This document shows positions 34,425 through 46,254 of a stretch of DNA of 64,000 nucleotides, piece after piece (the first letter of the stretch is position 1; every line of letters begins with the position of its first letter). A model generated the notes under the pieces. It did not search any database. It was not told where the DNA came from and saw only the letters and a list, made by a program, of their open reading frames with translations. The DNA is from Maratus speciosus. Taxonomy: Eukaryota; Arthropoda; Arachnida; Araneae; Salticidae. The stretch is taken from NCBI GenBank assembly GCA_963932465.1, contig OZ010788.1:671792484-671856483 (forward strand). The letters are read 5' to 3'. The position numbers were made by a program, and so were the translations under genes.

Positions 34425-34815
34425 TATAAGCCAACAAGTTATGTTTTTTATCTCCAGTTTCCTGACATGTCAAGTCTCATTACATTATTAACAAACATAG
34501 TAAAATTGAGCTCTACTCTATGTCCGTCATTAATGATCTTGTTACACTAACTAGAATTTAATCTACGATATCTCAGAAGAAGAATTCCTCTCTTTCAAAT
34601 GATTTATTAGATATTCTGAAAGTTGGTTGTCCAAGTTTAAACCCCGTGTGCTTTGGCATGTCTAAGTCTGGTAATATTGACGAAATTAATTTTATATTAG
34701 AAACTCATTCGGTAGAGGGATTTAATCTTGAGGCTTGATATTTGAAAATATTTATAGTTCAGAGGGACATAAATTTTGTTTTTAAGCAAGTGACGGTAAG
34801 TGTACTTTATGAAAC
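34425..34815 (+). repeat. Dispersed repeat L, copy 1
   Basis: Direct relative of 46255-46680. Shared blocks are AACTAGAATTTAATCT, GAAGAAGAAT, AATTAATTTTA(T/C)ATTAGAAA and GTTCAGAG. Confidence 0.65.
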
Positions 34816-34859
34816 GTATCAAACACTTCTCCTACTTAGCGAAAAATATAGCAGTATAT

Positions 34860-35655
34860 TTTTACTTTCTTCTATCTTTACAAGAAGAATGTATTGGATT
34901 CATGAAAGTTCTCGAATTCCGGTTTTCAATGGATTTACACGTTTTAGAAGTCAGGGAAGCATAGAAACATGTTTTTACAAAATGTCTGTCTGTGAGTCTG
35001 TTTGTCTGTCTATGTGTGGAACAATTTTTTTCGGCACTCTATCATAAGAACTAATGAACGGAATTTAATAAAACTTTAGATTACATTAGTCCCTGATATA
35101 AACTGATGCTGATTACTTTTTGGTACAAATCGCACAAAAGGTAGCGCTGCTATGAGGCATTATTCATGATTATCGCACTGGCTCTATTTCAAGAACTAAT
35201 GCACGAATTTTCACCAAACTTCAGATTCAATTAGTCCCTGATATAAATTAGTGCTGTTTAGTTTTTAGTGTAAATCGCCCAACAGTTGTTGCTGCTAGGC
35301 TGCATTTATCACGATTTCTGCAATATCTGTATCTCAAGGCATGAATTTTCATCAAACTTCAGATTAAGTAAGTACCTTATATAAATGGGTCTTGATTAGT
35401 TTTTGAAGTAAATCAACAAACAGGTGACGCTCCTATGTAGATTTGTTTACAATTTCCGCAATAGTTCTACCTCAAAAACTAATGCACGGATTTTCATCAA
35501 ACCAGAATCAGCTATCACTTGACGTAAGTTGTTCCTGATTAGATTTTGATGTAAATCACCTAACCGGTGGCCCTGATATGCCTTATTTTTCAGGAAATAT
35601 TAACATGTATGATATAGAAGAAAGTTTTGGGATTGCCACATCCGACTAATTTTAT
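34860..35655 (+). mobile_element. Helitron/Helentron-like element, family H copy 3
   Basis: 5' hairpin TACTTTCTTCT / AGAAGAATGTA, then a GTCTGTCTGTGAGTCTG tract (34983 on). About four diverged 145-bp units and a 3' AGAAGAAAGTTTTGGGATTG follow, ending near CTAAT. Confidence 0.7.
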
Positions 35656-35778
35656 TTTGTTTTTTCGCGAGATAAATTAACTACCCTAAAGAAACAATAA
35701 ACAATGCAATGATAAATTTTCATTTATCAAAGAAGCTGTAACCATCGACAAACAAATGAATTTTATATTTCTTTGGAT

Positions 35779-36987
35779 TTTTACTTTCTTCTATCTTTAC
35801 AAGAAGAAAGTATTGGATTCATGAAAATTTTCAACTTCCGGTTTTCGACGGATTTACACGTTTTAGGGGTCAGAGATTCCGAAAAATATTTTTTTTACAA
35901 AATGTCTGTCTGGAGTCTTTCGTTCTGTGGTTCTGTCTGTCTGTCTGTATTTTGTGGGCGCTCGATCTCAAGAACTAATGCACGGAATTTAATAAAAATT
36001 TATATTCTAGTAGTCCCTAATATAAATTTGTGCTGATTAGTTTTTGGTGTAAATCGCCCAACAGGTGACGCTGCTATGCTGCATTTTTCTCGATTTCTGT
36101 AATAGCTCTATCTCAAGAACTACTGCATGGATTTTCATCAAACTTCAGATTTAGGTATTCCTTGACATGAATTGGTGCTGGTAAAATTTTAGTGTAAATC
36201 GCCCAAAAGATTGCGCTGCTATGCTGCATTTTGTAGGATTTACACGACTTTTGCAATAGCTCTACCTCAAGAAATAATGCACGGATTTTCATCAAACTTC
36301 AGATTCAGTTAGTCCTTGACATGAATTGACGTTTCGTATATTTTGGTATAAATTGCTCAACAGGTGGCGCTGCTATGCTGCATTTTTTGCGATTTCCGCA
36401 ATCTATCTCAAGAACTAATGCTTGGATTTCCAACAAACTTCAGATTCAGATATACCTGGATATGAATTAAAGCTGTTTATGTTTTGGTGTAAATCGCTCA
36501 ACAGGTAGCGCTGCTATGCTGCATTTTTGCGATTGCCGCAATAGCTTTATCTCAAGAACTAGAGCTTGGATTTTCAACAAATTTCAGATTCAGATATACC
36601 TCGATATGAAATAGTGCTGTTTGCGTTTTGGTGCAAATCGCTCAACAGGTGGCGCTGCTATGCTGCATTTTTCAGAATTTCCGCCATAGCTTTATCTCTA
36701 TAACTAATGCACAAATTTTGCACGAACTTCAGATTCAGGTTTACCTTGATATCAATTAGTGCTGTTTATGTTTTGGTGTAAATCGCTCAACAGGTGTCGC
36801 TGCTATGCTACATTTTTCAGAATTTCCCCTATAGCTCTATCTCAATAGTTCATCAAACTTCAAATTCAAATATACTTTGATATGAATTGGTGCTAAATTT
36901 ATGTAATTTTTTTGTACTATTTAAATTATTTAATTGACGTGATTTATATAGAAGAAACTTTTCTGATGGCCACAACATACTAGTTTT
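35779..36987 (+). mobile_element. Helitron/Helentron-like element, family H copy 4 (longest)
   Basis: The 5' hairpin is perfect: TACTTTCTTCT (35782-35792) and AGAAGAAAGTA (35802-35812) around a 9-base loop. A GTCTGTCTGT tract follows at 35901-35950, then six tandem units of about 144-146 bp, each with CTCAAGAACTA, CGGATTTTCATCAAACTTCA, GTAAATCGC and GCGCTGCTATGCTGCATTTT-type blocks. The 3' end has the subterminal AGAAGAAA, a TTCTG-ATGGC-CACAA near-hairpin and CATACTAG before TTT. Frames within it are fragments. No Rep/helicase, so it is nonautonomous if Helitron-like. Confidence 0.75.
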
Positions 36988-37627
36988 TGTCTTTTTTTCT
37001 TTTTCCCAGAATGTAGAAAAGTTGTTAGCAATACTTTTTTATATAACAGTCCTTTTAATTGCATACCTTAAATAACGCATTTACTTAATCTATTTCGTTT
37101 TTGCATTTAATATAACTTCCTGAAAATAACTGTTTTTGGACATAATTATTGTCATCTAGTGTTTATTGTACAGCGTAAAATCTACGAAAATATACGATAT
37201 GCTGCATTCATATTTACATTCCTAAGAAGGTTTAATTCAGCCCTGTAGATTGCGGTATAGTTACATGTCGTCTTGGAGAATTCTGAAGCAGTCATGTTAG
37301 GTTTAGCTTCATATTCCGAAGGATGTTGAAAGTTTTTCCCATGCCTCATTTTTAACACTTTCCAATCCGTTCAAAGAATTTGGATAATTTTCAGGCTGTA
37401 GATGAAAATTGCTGAAATTAGGTTTTCAAAAGTGTTATGCATTTCCATATGATTGAATTAGATATCATATTCCACCTTATGAAATTGTGAAGTTTTATTA
37501 TTTATTCTGAATGCGTTGGAAGGCGTTTTATAATCTATACTTGACGCATATTTTTTTCTTTCTTGTTTAGTATGCCTCACTAATTTATGGCACGACAGGT
37601 CAATATCTTAAAGCTGTGGCTGTAGTA
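36988..37627. other. DNA without a recognisable gene
   Basis: Nothing recognised on either strand. Confidence 0.5.
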
Positions 37628-38268
37628 CACGAGAACCTCTATTATCCGAAATAATTGAGACCGACTCTCTTTCGGAAAATTGAAATATTCGGATAATCGA
37701 GAGTAATTCAATTTTAAGATTAAGGAGAAATATATGCGCTATTTCTTATTATGGTAACAAGTACTTAATAAAAATAAAGCAATATCAAAATAGAAACAAG
37801 AATAAATTATCTGAATTTTAATTTTGAAATTAAGTACCTTTTGCATGTATCACAAGGGTTTGAAAAAACGTCTTGTTTGTCGCAGTTTCGATTGCCTTTA
37901 CTTTGAAGCTCTATCAAGGAGTTTTTTAATATTATTAGTTCACCAGTATCACGGTCTTTCTGCTGCTCCAGCTATGCCAAACCTTTTGCAAAAGGTACAG
38001 AATTGCTAATTTGTTCGTTTTCTTCGTTCCACTCCGCAGCTTATGGGAGCTCAAGTTAAATTCAAAGGAACTCTAAGAATGGGATTGAAAATACTTATAT
38101 GTACTCGTAGTTCAAAAAGAACCTATTGCACACAAGAAATATGATAGTTTAAAAAAAAAATGCTTTAAAAATGGATTTTGCACACAAGGAGTGTGATAGT
38201 AAGAAAAAAAAAAGCTTTAAAAATGGGTTTTGGTTAACCGAGAGTTTCGGATAAAAGAGGTTCTACTG
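37628..38268 (-). mobile_element. Pogo/Tigger-like element, family 3 copy c
   Basis: Ends CACGAGAACCTCTATTATCC and, inverted, GGATAAAAGAGGTTCTACTG, TA on both sides. It shares the same internal deletion as copies a and b. The 61-codon frame at 37824-38009 is antisense to the old transposase and not a gene. Confidence 0.85.
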
Positions 38269-38753
38269 TATAAATAAATTTTAGACTTCTAGCACTATCG
38301 GAAGCTACGCAACCTCAAATCATAACATTTCGACCATGTTTTAGAGACGGATGTATATATTCTGGATTTAGAGGACGTGTGGTTTTATCCTTTTGCTAAA
38401 ACTTCCGATTACTTTGTGAGAAGAAAATTTTATAGAAAATAGAATTTATTTCTCAAATTATAATCTAAAACTTATGGTTATATGGTTAAAAACTGCTTCA
38501 AAAACTGAATGTGTTAAGTGAATAAACTTGCAACACGTTTAACAAGTTAAGATCAAAGAGAAAATCTGATGTTTATGAAACAACTTTTAAAACAACCCAC
38601 TGTGTTCATATTCAACTCAAAAATTTACAGTAGACCGTTCACTATTTTCTAGTATTACAGGAACATTTTAAACAATAAAAATTTGTTTTCATGCATCTAG
38701 CATAAAAGGAAGAACTTAAAGATAAATTACCCTCATCGGTGAAGAAAATTCGA

Positions 38754-39253
38754 TTAACCCTTTATCTACTGACGGTACTTTATAAGAATAATTAAAATAA
38801 CTTTTTTATAAAATTCATTTAATACATCGATTAATTGTAACAGTAATTAATACAGTTTAGAATGAGTTATAGATACATTACGTTATCTTGCTCCAAAAGC
38901 ATTATGGGTTACACAAAAGAAAAATATTTTTAAAAGGATGATTTCTTTTGCCTTTGCATCTTTACGGCTTTCTTGCCGTGGGGGATTTTTCAATTCAGAA
39001 ATATTTCTATTGTAAGAACATTATATTTGTACATTTCCTAATTCTACGAAATACAAAGAAAAATATTTAAAATAAAAGATTTGGGTGGAGTTATAAATAT
39101 CGCACAAAATACCTATAAATTCAAATCTAATTAATCCTTCTAAAATTTATTAAATGATTATGTAAATCTCCTAATGTAGTTTAAACAATTCACGAAAAAT
39201 GCTTTAGAAGATAAAATTTTCATGCATTCATCATTCAGTACATAAAGGGTTAA
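38754..39253. mobile_element. TTAA-flanked MITE (500 bp)
   Basis: Left end TTAACCCTTTATCTACTGAC; right end TTCAGTACATAAAGGGTTAA. AT-rich interior without a gene. Confidence 0.75.
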
Positions 39254-39855
39254 AACGCTTAGAATTTACCCCGGCGGAAAGTGATAACTTACAGGATTTT
39301 TGAAATAGGGTAACTTTTTCTTGGAAGAACGAAAATGTCTTCTCACAAAGCAATCGGAAAATACAGAAAAAAAGAGAAAATTTTCTCTAGACCCTGAACT
39401 TATACATACATCGCTAAAACAATGTGGTGGAAATGTTAGTATTTGAGGATGCGTAGCTGCTGTTATAGTTGGAAGTCTAATTTTTTTAATACTACAACCA
39501 CATCTTAAAGACAACGATCTCTCTCCCCATTAATTTGTGTGCCATGCTAAAAAATGTGGTATTTTTGTATGGTACTTTAACTCATTTATGCCTGAATTTT
39601 TGTTTTCTCAAATTTATTGGTAAAATCGCTTTAAAATGTTGCAAAATGAACTGGAAAAATACTAAAAATATTACGCAAAAACATGTTTGTATTTATTTGA
39701 TAAAATGTAAACGGATTAAATAGGGGAATTTCCACATGTGGAAAAATGCATAATTTTATGTTTTGACTAAATTTATATAAATTAAGTTTTTAAATTGTAT
39801 ATTATATACTATAACTAGCCACCTCTGGCGACCAGTTTGGTCTCCCTTAAATATA
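39254..39855. other. DNA without a convincing gene
   Basis: Minus-strand frame 39266-39514 (extending left into the MITE edge) and plus-strand frame 39535-39723 have no domain or splice context. Nothing else seen. Confidence 0.45.
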
Positions 39856-41057
39856 TAGTCAATCAGGGTAACTTTGAACCATGGGGTGTAACTTTGCACC
39901 GCCTCCTATCTTTCAATATTTTTGACTCTAAAAGACTAAATAAGTTCCAGAACTGTGCTCTGTTGGCAAGGTTCTAAACTGAGATTTCTACTCTTTATTT
40001 TAGAAAATAAATTAGCAATATTATGCGCAATTAAATGCATCATCTAACTATTTTTGTAAAGTACTGTTTACAAGTTAATTTTGAATGCTGTTTTGAAATT
40101 GTTGTAATCCAATAAAATTTTCATAGTAAGTAACAGTATACTAATTTATAAGACATATTATTATCTAAATGATGTAAATGTGTTAATATTTTGTGATTAT
40201 TCATTTATTAATAGTTAATAAAATGTAAAATAAGAAGGCAGTAACATTTTACCCCATTTTCAGGGTAACTTTGAGCCGGCTCAAAGTTATAGTTTACTTA
40301 TAATTTACTAATTATAGGTGCTACTGTCAAAAATTTCCCATATTTGCACGTATATCTTACATAAATGCCGAAAATGAACATTAGATATAACATGTAAATA
40401 TTTTCACAAATATGCGTAAAATACATAAAATCAATTTAAAGGTGTTTTTCGGGGCGGAGCTACTCAAATTTGACATTTCATACATTCGACATTTTTTGTT
40501 CTTGTTTGAATAATACTAGTACTAGTAGTATTACTGTAACTATGGATATATTATTGAGATAAAACATTGAAAATTATTTTCCACTGCATTTTTATGTTTT
40601 ATATGAACAATAAACAGGTTTTTTTTTTTTTATTTCCAAATGTTCATGGTTCTCTTCTTTCACCTTTCTTATGCCTGATATTTGTTGTAATATCATAAAT
40701 TATACAAATCTTGTGATGTTGGGAAATGTAAATTCGCAGTCTTTACATATCTGAAAACAACATTTTTGGGGGTTTAAAGTTGTCCTGACTACAATACTTT
40801 TTTTTATAATGAATTATTTTATATAAAAATTTATCATATGGTGCAAAGTTACCCTAAATGGCTGGGTAACTTTGAACCAGGCTAAAAGTCCATTGTTTAT
40901 TGCTTTTATCCTTATTATTCCTTAATATTGGGTAGTCAAACAATAATTTATTATCATTTCTTCTCTTTTATGCCCCTAGTTGCGACAATATTCTTCAAAT
41001 AAGAGTGTGGCATATGAAAATAGAGAAAATGCGGATCAAAGTTACCCTGAATGACTG
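39856..41057. mobile_element. 1.2-kb TA-flanked element with repeated GGGTAACTTTGAACC motifs
   Basis: The left end TAGTCAATCAGGGTAACTTT pairs with the right end AAAGTTACCCTGAATGACTG; TA flanks both sides. GGGTAACTTTGAACC or variants recur: a doublet at 39864-39902, a palindromic pair at about 40263-40289, an inverted/direct pair at about 40839-40876 and the right end. No transposase seen. The motif layout parallels 9471-11109 although the motif itself differs. Confidence 0.75.
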
Positions 41058-42449
41058 TATGCTAAGCATTGCATCATGTTACTTTCATCCTTAAACTAAT
41101 TGACTTTCTCAATCCTTCCCCGAGTCCAAAGATTCTGATAGAGAAATCAAGAATTCTTTGCGAACTTGATAACATTTCATAGATATTTGTTGTTAATGCG
41201 TATTTCCCTTTTTTGATAAATACCACTTAATTTCGGTAGCTGTAAAAATGAGTGAAATTTCAAGTGTTTAAACTGAGATTTGTTCATAAATTATCTAAAT
41301 TAAACTTATTTTACTTAAACATGATGTTACTTCACTGTTATTTTTTTAGTATTAATAAATTTATTTAAATTTTGAAAGTCATTCATTTATAAAACATTTT
41401 TTACTACTTAATAACTAAATAATGAATATATATACTTTTTTTAATAGATTTCATTTCTGAGTTCACAAATATGACAATATAGTAACGTAACTAAGGGAAA
41501 TAGCAAAATAAAACCCTCGTGAATGCAAGCCGGTAACAAACGTTAGCGCCGCCAATTTACCTACTATGACGCTATAAGAATATTGTCCATTCATTGTTCG
41601 AGAACCTGCTTTGCGAATGATTACCTCCATGGTCTAATATTTTCTACCGTGTATGATGAATGAATCTCTTGCGTTTGTTTACTTTATGAAGTGAAATAGA
41701 AAGCTGTCAACTTAATTGAAATTGTCTTGAAATATATATTTATTTCAATGTAAATTAGAAACAATACTTTGATGTTGAAATGAAATATTATAGTTTATGT
41801 TATTATTATTACGATTAATTGTTTATTTAAGTACTTTTCATTACAGGGACCTTGGTATTTTTTTTTTAAGCTTGGTGCAATTCGAGCTTCAGAACGTGAA
41901 ATACGTTGATAAAATATGAAAACAAACCTGCTGAACTTTTATTTTTATACATATGTATTTATTTGCACATAAACATTTTATTTATACATATATAAAAATT
42001 TGCTTACAAACAAACTACTTCTGTTTCTATATAAAAATAGATTATTGGCTTCTTTAGATTAAATAAATTGTATACATATGAAAAAAAATTGCTTATGTAT
42101 GTGAAATAGGATATAGATTGCCGGAAAATACGATGCCAATTTTTTTTTTCTCGCCAAGAACCTATACTGGAAAAATATCTATTTATTTATTTATTTATTT
42201 ATTGTATTTTTAATGAGGTAAATGAAAGATGTGTATTTTAAATGAAAGTTATGTATTTTATATGAAATGAGTGATAGGTTTATATTTTTAATAAAATGAT
42301 GACGATGGAAGAATATTTTGCAATTTATCTTCTGCTCCCGACTAACATAAAAGTACCGAAATGGCCATTTGGCATATAAAAAGTAAAGCGGTCAGCCCGG
42401 AACTGTAGATAACAGTCACATGTCTTCCGCTTTTATTATATAGATTAAT
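41058..42449. other. AT-rich DNA without a recognisable gene
   Basis: Includes a TTTA microsatellite (about 42180-42204). Nothing else seen. Confidence 0.5.
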
Positions 42450-42675
42450 ATTTCTATGAACTATTAAAAATATATTTATTTCTTTACAGAAACTAATAAT
42501 ATTTTAAGTATTATTAATAATAAATTTAGAATAATCGTATTTGAGGCTAAAAAACAATCTATTTCAAAATCTTTTTGAAAAGGACTTTACATAAATAACT
42601 TTCCCCTAAATGGCTAATAGAAATATGTAACCATTTACGCCTAGCGCCCTCTATTTTGTAGGTTACAAACATGCG
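42450..42675 (-). repeat. Dispersed repeat M, copy 2
   Basis: Inverted relative of 30770-31005; it carries CTAAATGGCTAATAGAAATA and ACTTTACATAAAT. Confidence 0.6.
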
Positions 42676-43128
42676 TAAAAAAATAGGCTTGAACGTATAA
42701 TTTCGCAATTAAAAAAATACATATTTCTAAGATGTTTATACAAGCTAAGATGATGACTTATTTATTTGGATCCTTGATACAAAAATACAAATAAACTTAC
42801 TTTTTACATTTCGCTATCTTGAAAAATGAAAAATCTATAAACGCCGAAAAAAGGCCTTCATTTAAGCAAATAAATATCAATATTATGCTATCATCTCTCG
42901 GTAATAGGTAAAGATATTTATAGACAATTACTTCATACAATTTTCATGTTGTAAAGAAGCAGAAAGTTATAAAAAATTTATTAAAATTCGAAACGTCCCA
43001 AAAATGGGGAGTTATGCATAAATGGGTTAAACACCCAGCAGAATATGAGGCTAAACTTGATACTGTGGTCGCAAAGACATGACTGCTTTGCAATTCTCTA
43101 AGATGACTTAAAACTATACCACAAGCTA

Positions 43129-43351
43129 CAGGGCCATTCCATGTCACATGTGGGACAGCTTTACTACACTTTACTGTTGTTTTAACGATGTTATTGTATC
43201 CTAAAATTGAAACAACTATGCTAATGTCTAGGGGTTTTTTGTTACTTTTAATGTACAGTTTATATTTTAACTACTTATAAGTTAATAGATATAGGTATTT
43301 ATGTAAGTGTCGCGTGCAGGATATTTCGCCCGTTTTCTCGGAATGGTCCTG
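43129..43351. mobile_element. Small TIR element, CAGGGCCATTCC type
   Basis: CAGGGCCATTCCATGTCACA at the left and an inverted GGAATGGTCCTG at the right. The right half (about 43228-43351) is repeated directly at 44184-44304, on the far side of the palindrome at 43408-44174. Confidence 0.55.
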
Positions 43352-43576
43352 AAACGGGCAGATTACTTAGGTCTAGAGTTTAAAATGTAAAGAGATTTTA
43401 AAACCTATTAACCCTTTCAGTGACGGTGGTATATTTAAGAAACCACTTAATTTTATATATAATTTTAAATTAATTTTTCAAATAATTTTCAGCAGTGAAA
43501 TTACGCTTGAGATTACTGATTATATAATACGTGATTTATAACATTGCTAACGAAGAGTAACCAAATATGTGAAAAA

Positions 43577-43654
43577 TGCTCAAGTCGGGAATCTAACCCG
43601 GATGCCTTGCAATAGCGCTCCAGGTGCTCTATCATTTAAGCTACGAGGATGAGC
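43577..43654 (-). ncRNA. tRNA-like (SINE-head-like) sequence, left arm
   Basis: On the minus strand an A-box-like TAGCTTAAATGATAGAGC and a B-box-like GGTTAGATTCC are properly spaced. The D stem (GCTT/GAGC) and most of a T stem form. The acceptor stem does not form as a standard 7-bp helix, so this is a tRNA-derived relic or SINE head, not a working tRNA gene. Confidence 0.5.
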
Positions 43655-43963
43655 TTAAATGATTTGATCCATGATTGAAATGAAATCCTTGAAAATGAAA
43701 TCCATGAAATGATTGATAGCATTTCCCACATATGGTGGTAAGGCTGCAACTGAAGCACAAGATGGAAAAGTCTTCATGAACACACAATCCTGTGGCAAAA
43801 CATGAAACACAAACAAACCCAATTAATTAAGAATTATATATGTGTTCACCGATGCTGGGTTTGATTGTATCTTATGTTTCGCCACAGAATTGAGTGATCA
43901 CGAACACTTCCATCATGTGCTGCAGTTGCAGCAATACCAACATAGGTGGGAAATGCTAAGCTG

Positions 43964-44043
43964 GGCATCGTCCTCGTAGCTTAAATAGTAGTTCACTTGG
44001 AGCGCTATTCCAAGGATTCCTATTTCGATTCTCGGCTTGGGCA
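43964..44043 (+). ncRNA. tRNA-like (SINE-head-like) sequence, right arm
   Basis: Counterpart of 43577-43654. It keeps a 5-bp anticodon-type stem, TTGGA/TCCAA (43997-44013), around a 7-base loop whose central triplet would be GCT, and a TTCGATTC B-box core. The base before the anticodon is C rather than T and the A box is degraded. Probably a pseudogene or SINE head. Confidence 0.5.
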
Positions 44044-44183
44044 TTTTTTCACATTATTGGTTCTACCCTTCGTCAGCAATGTGATAAATCACGTATTAAA
44101 TATTCACTTAATTTTAATTCCCAAATGCCACAATGGCACCAGAATTTTGGTAAAAAAAATGTCGGTGTTATTAATATATATCT

Positions 44184-44304
44184 AGGGTTTTTTGTTATTT
44201 TTAATGTACAGTTTACATTCTAACAAGTTATATGTTAATAGATATAGGTATTTATGTAAGTGTGCCTTGCAGGACATTTTGACCATTTTTCATGGAATGG
44301 CCCT
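44184..44304 (+). repeat. Second copy of the right half of the CAGGGCCATTCC element
   Basis: GGGTTTTTTGTTATTTTTAA, GATATAGGTATTTATGTAAG and an inverted GGAATGGCCCT end match 43228-43351. Confidence 0.7.
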
Positions 44305-45365
44305 ACAGAGCTCAGTTTTAAAAAATCGTAATACATACTATTGAATACCGAAATTCGGAAATAAAATCACTAGTAAAAATAATTTAAAAGAAATTCGCGT
44401 GAATATAGATGAAACGATAAACACATAATAACAAAGCGTCTAAGGTAATAGCGTGTAAACTGCAACGCCTTGAAACAGTTATTACAGAGAAAGGACATCA
44501 AACAATGATGAATCGTATAAATAATTGAATATTAAAAAAAGAGTATTGTGCCATCTTTAGTTTGTTTTTAACTCACTAGATTGCAGTATCACAAATGTTT
44601 AAAAAGCCAGCCATGTAAGCGAAAATCATTTTTCTGTTGTAAATATCCTACAATGTGCAAGTTGTACTCTTTTGTTCATTTGTGTAATTAAAGATTAATT
44701 ATGTTTCAAACCTCCGGGATACCTCCTATTTTGGTGTACTGTAATAATTATTGATTAATTAGTTGAAAACACCATATGTATAAATGATCTTTTTGCTTTT
44801 CTGAAAATTTGTCTTCACTTTTCAACTTTGTAAAAAAAAAATATTAACGTTGTAAAAAACAGTGTTGTTTTGTTTTGGTATTCATACAATAAAAATACGT
44901 TCAAATGATATATTATTACAATTACTTATATTTAATTATCTTACTTTATTACGAAAACAGTTAAGGTGTACAAATAATCATTTTGAGAACTGTATAAATA
45001 TAATACATATATTTATTAAAACCGATTTTATGCTGCATGTCAGTTTCTCACGATGTTTTATCTTTGAAGAATAAAAATTTGGTGAAATTAAGCTTGCTAA
45101 AATAACATTTTAAACTTATAGACGAATGCCTTAACGATTCAAAATAAAGAAAAAATGGTCAGCAGCGAAATTTTTTTTATTTAACTGAGGTTTAGGTTAA
45201 ACTTGGGAGTTTAATTTTCCTTACCATTTTATCACTATAACTTTTTATTTTCTTCTAAATTTTTACTTATAATGAATTTGCATAGTACCCACAGAACATT
45301 CAAATAAGAAATGATAATAATGTAGTATTTTTAGTACAAAATTTTGATATAACATTGTCTTAAAG
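44305..45365. other. AT-rich DNA without a recognisable gene
   Basis: The frame at 44862-45074 is unsupported. Nothing else seen. Confidence 0.5.
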
Positions 45366-45512
45366 GGGTGTTAAAAAGGGACGGTGTAGGAAAAAAGGGA
45401 CGGTAAGGGGAAAAAAAGGGATAGTAAGGATGGGACGGTAAGGGGAAAAAAGGGATGGTAAGGATGGGACGGTAAAGAAAAAAAGGCATGGTAAGGATGG
45501 CACGGTAAGGAA
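45366..45512. repeat. Minisatellite with GGGACGGTAAGG core
   Basis: Alternating GGGACGGTAAGG and GGGATGGTAAGG half-units separated by A runs, giving a period of about 34-36 bp, four to five periods. The proline/tyrosine-rich minus-strand frame at 45331-45564 is a by-product. Confidence 0.9.
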
Positions 45513-46254
45513 TATTATCACCTGTTTTTAGGCAAATTATGTTAAGCCTAAGTGATAACCACAATTTTCATTGATTTTTAGCCACAGTAGCCACAGACAT
45601 TGGTATAAATTAAAAAAATATATTTACCTCGAAATGTGCAGGAATAAACCTTGGGGACGGCAAGACTACAAAGATGCTTGAAATTGATATTTAAATGCTG
45701 ATTTAAATTCTACAGTATATTTCCTGTCAAAGAATTTTAGTCATTCTTTCTCTAGCATACTTCTGCACGAGAAAAAAGTTGAAAACAATTCTGTGGCTGC
45801 ATCTGAAGTGATTTTCTGTATAATTTTAGCAAGAAGGACGTTAAGGAAGCTAAAGCCCAGGGACAAAAATAATAATAACCGTAAAAATGTATGCATGTTA
45901 ATATTTTGCTACATATTTATATAAAACAATAGTTCCAGTTTCGGAAAAAAATTACATCGAATTATTTTTATTGAAACAATGTTATACAGACAGCTCCAAA
46001 CTTAAAAATTAGCATCAGGAACACGGGACGGTATAGGAATTTCCTGATATATTTGGACCCCTAACATCGTCCAAAACTTATTTATCTCGTTAATATTATT
46101 ATACAGTCGTGCAATGGGATGTTCCCCAGTATATGAAATGAAAAAAACCCGCATGAATATGTACTAAAATAAAAATATATTATTCAAGGACTTAAAAGTC
46201 AAAAGACTGTGAAAATGCCCCATTTATTCAAACCGATTTTACGCTGCATATCAG
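45513..46254. other. DNA without a recognisable gene
   Basis: Nothing recognised. Confidence 0.5.

Larger units (their letters stand above)
43408..44174. repeat. Palindrome with a tRNA-like sequence in each arm
   Basis: Arms of about 330 bp are inverted copies centred near 43830. Shared blocks run outward from the centre: GGGTTTG, GCCACAG, GTGCTTCAGTTGCAGC or GTGCTGCAGTTGCAGC, GGGAAATGCTA, the tRNA-like block, then a CATTGCT(G/A)AC and ATCACGTATTA outer block. TTAA occurs at both suggested edges (43408 and 44171). The left edge TTAACCCTTTCAGTGACGG resembles a piggyBac-type end, but the right edge matches poorly. Confidence 0.65.

Noticed and set aside
35773..36036. Recurrent frames (also 34742-35047 and 59899-60168) with similar FHFLPSLQEESIGF-type peptides
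   Set aside because: Similarity comes from the shared DNA of family H 5' ends, and frames drift between copies; no purifying pattern seen.
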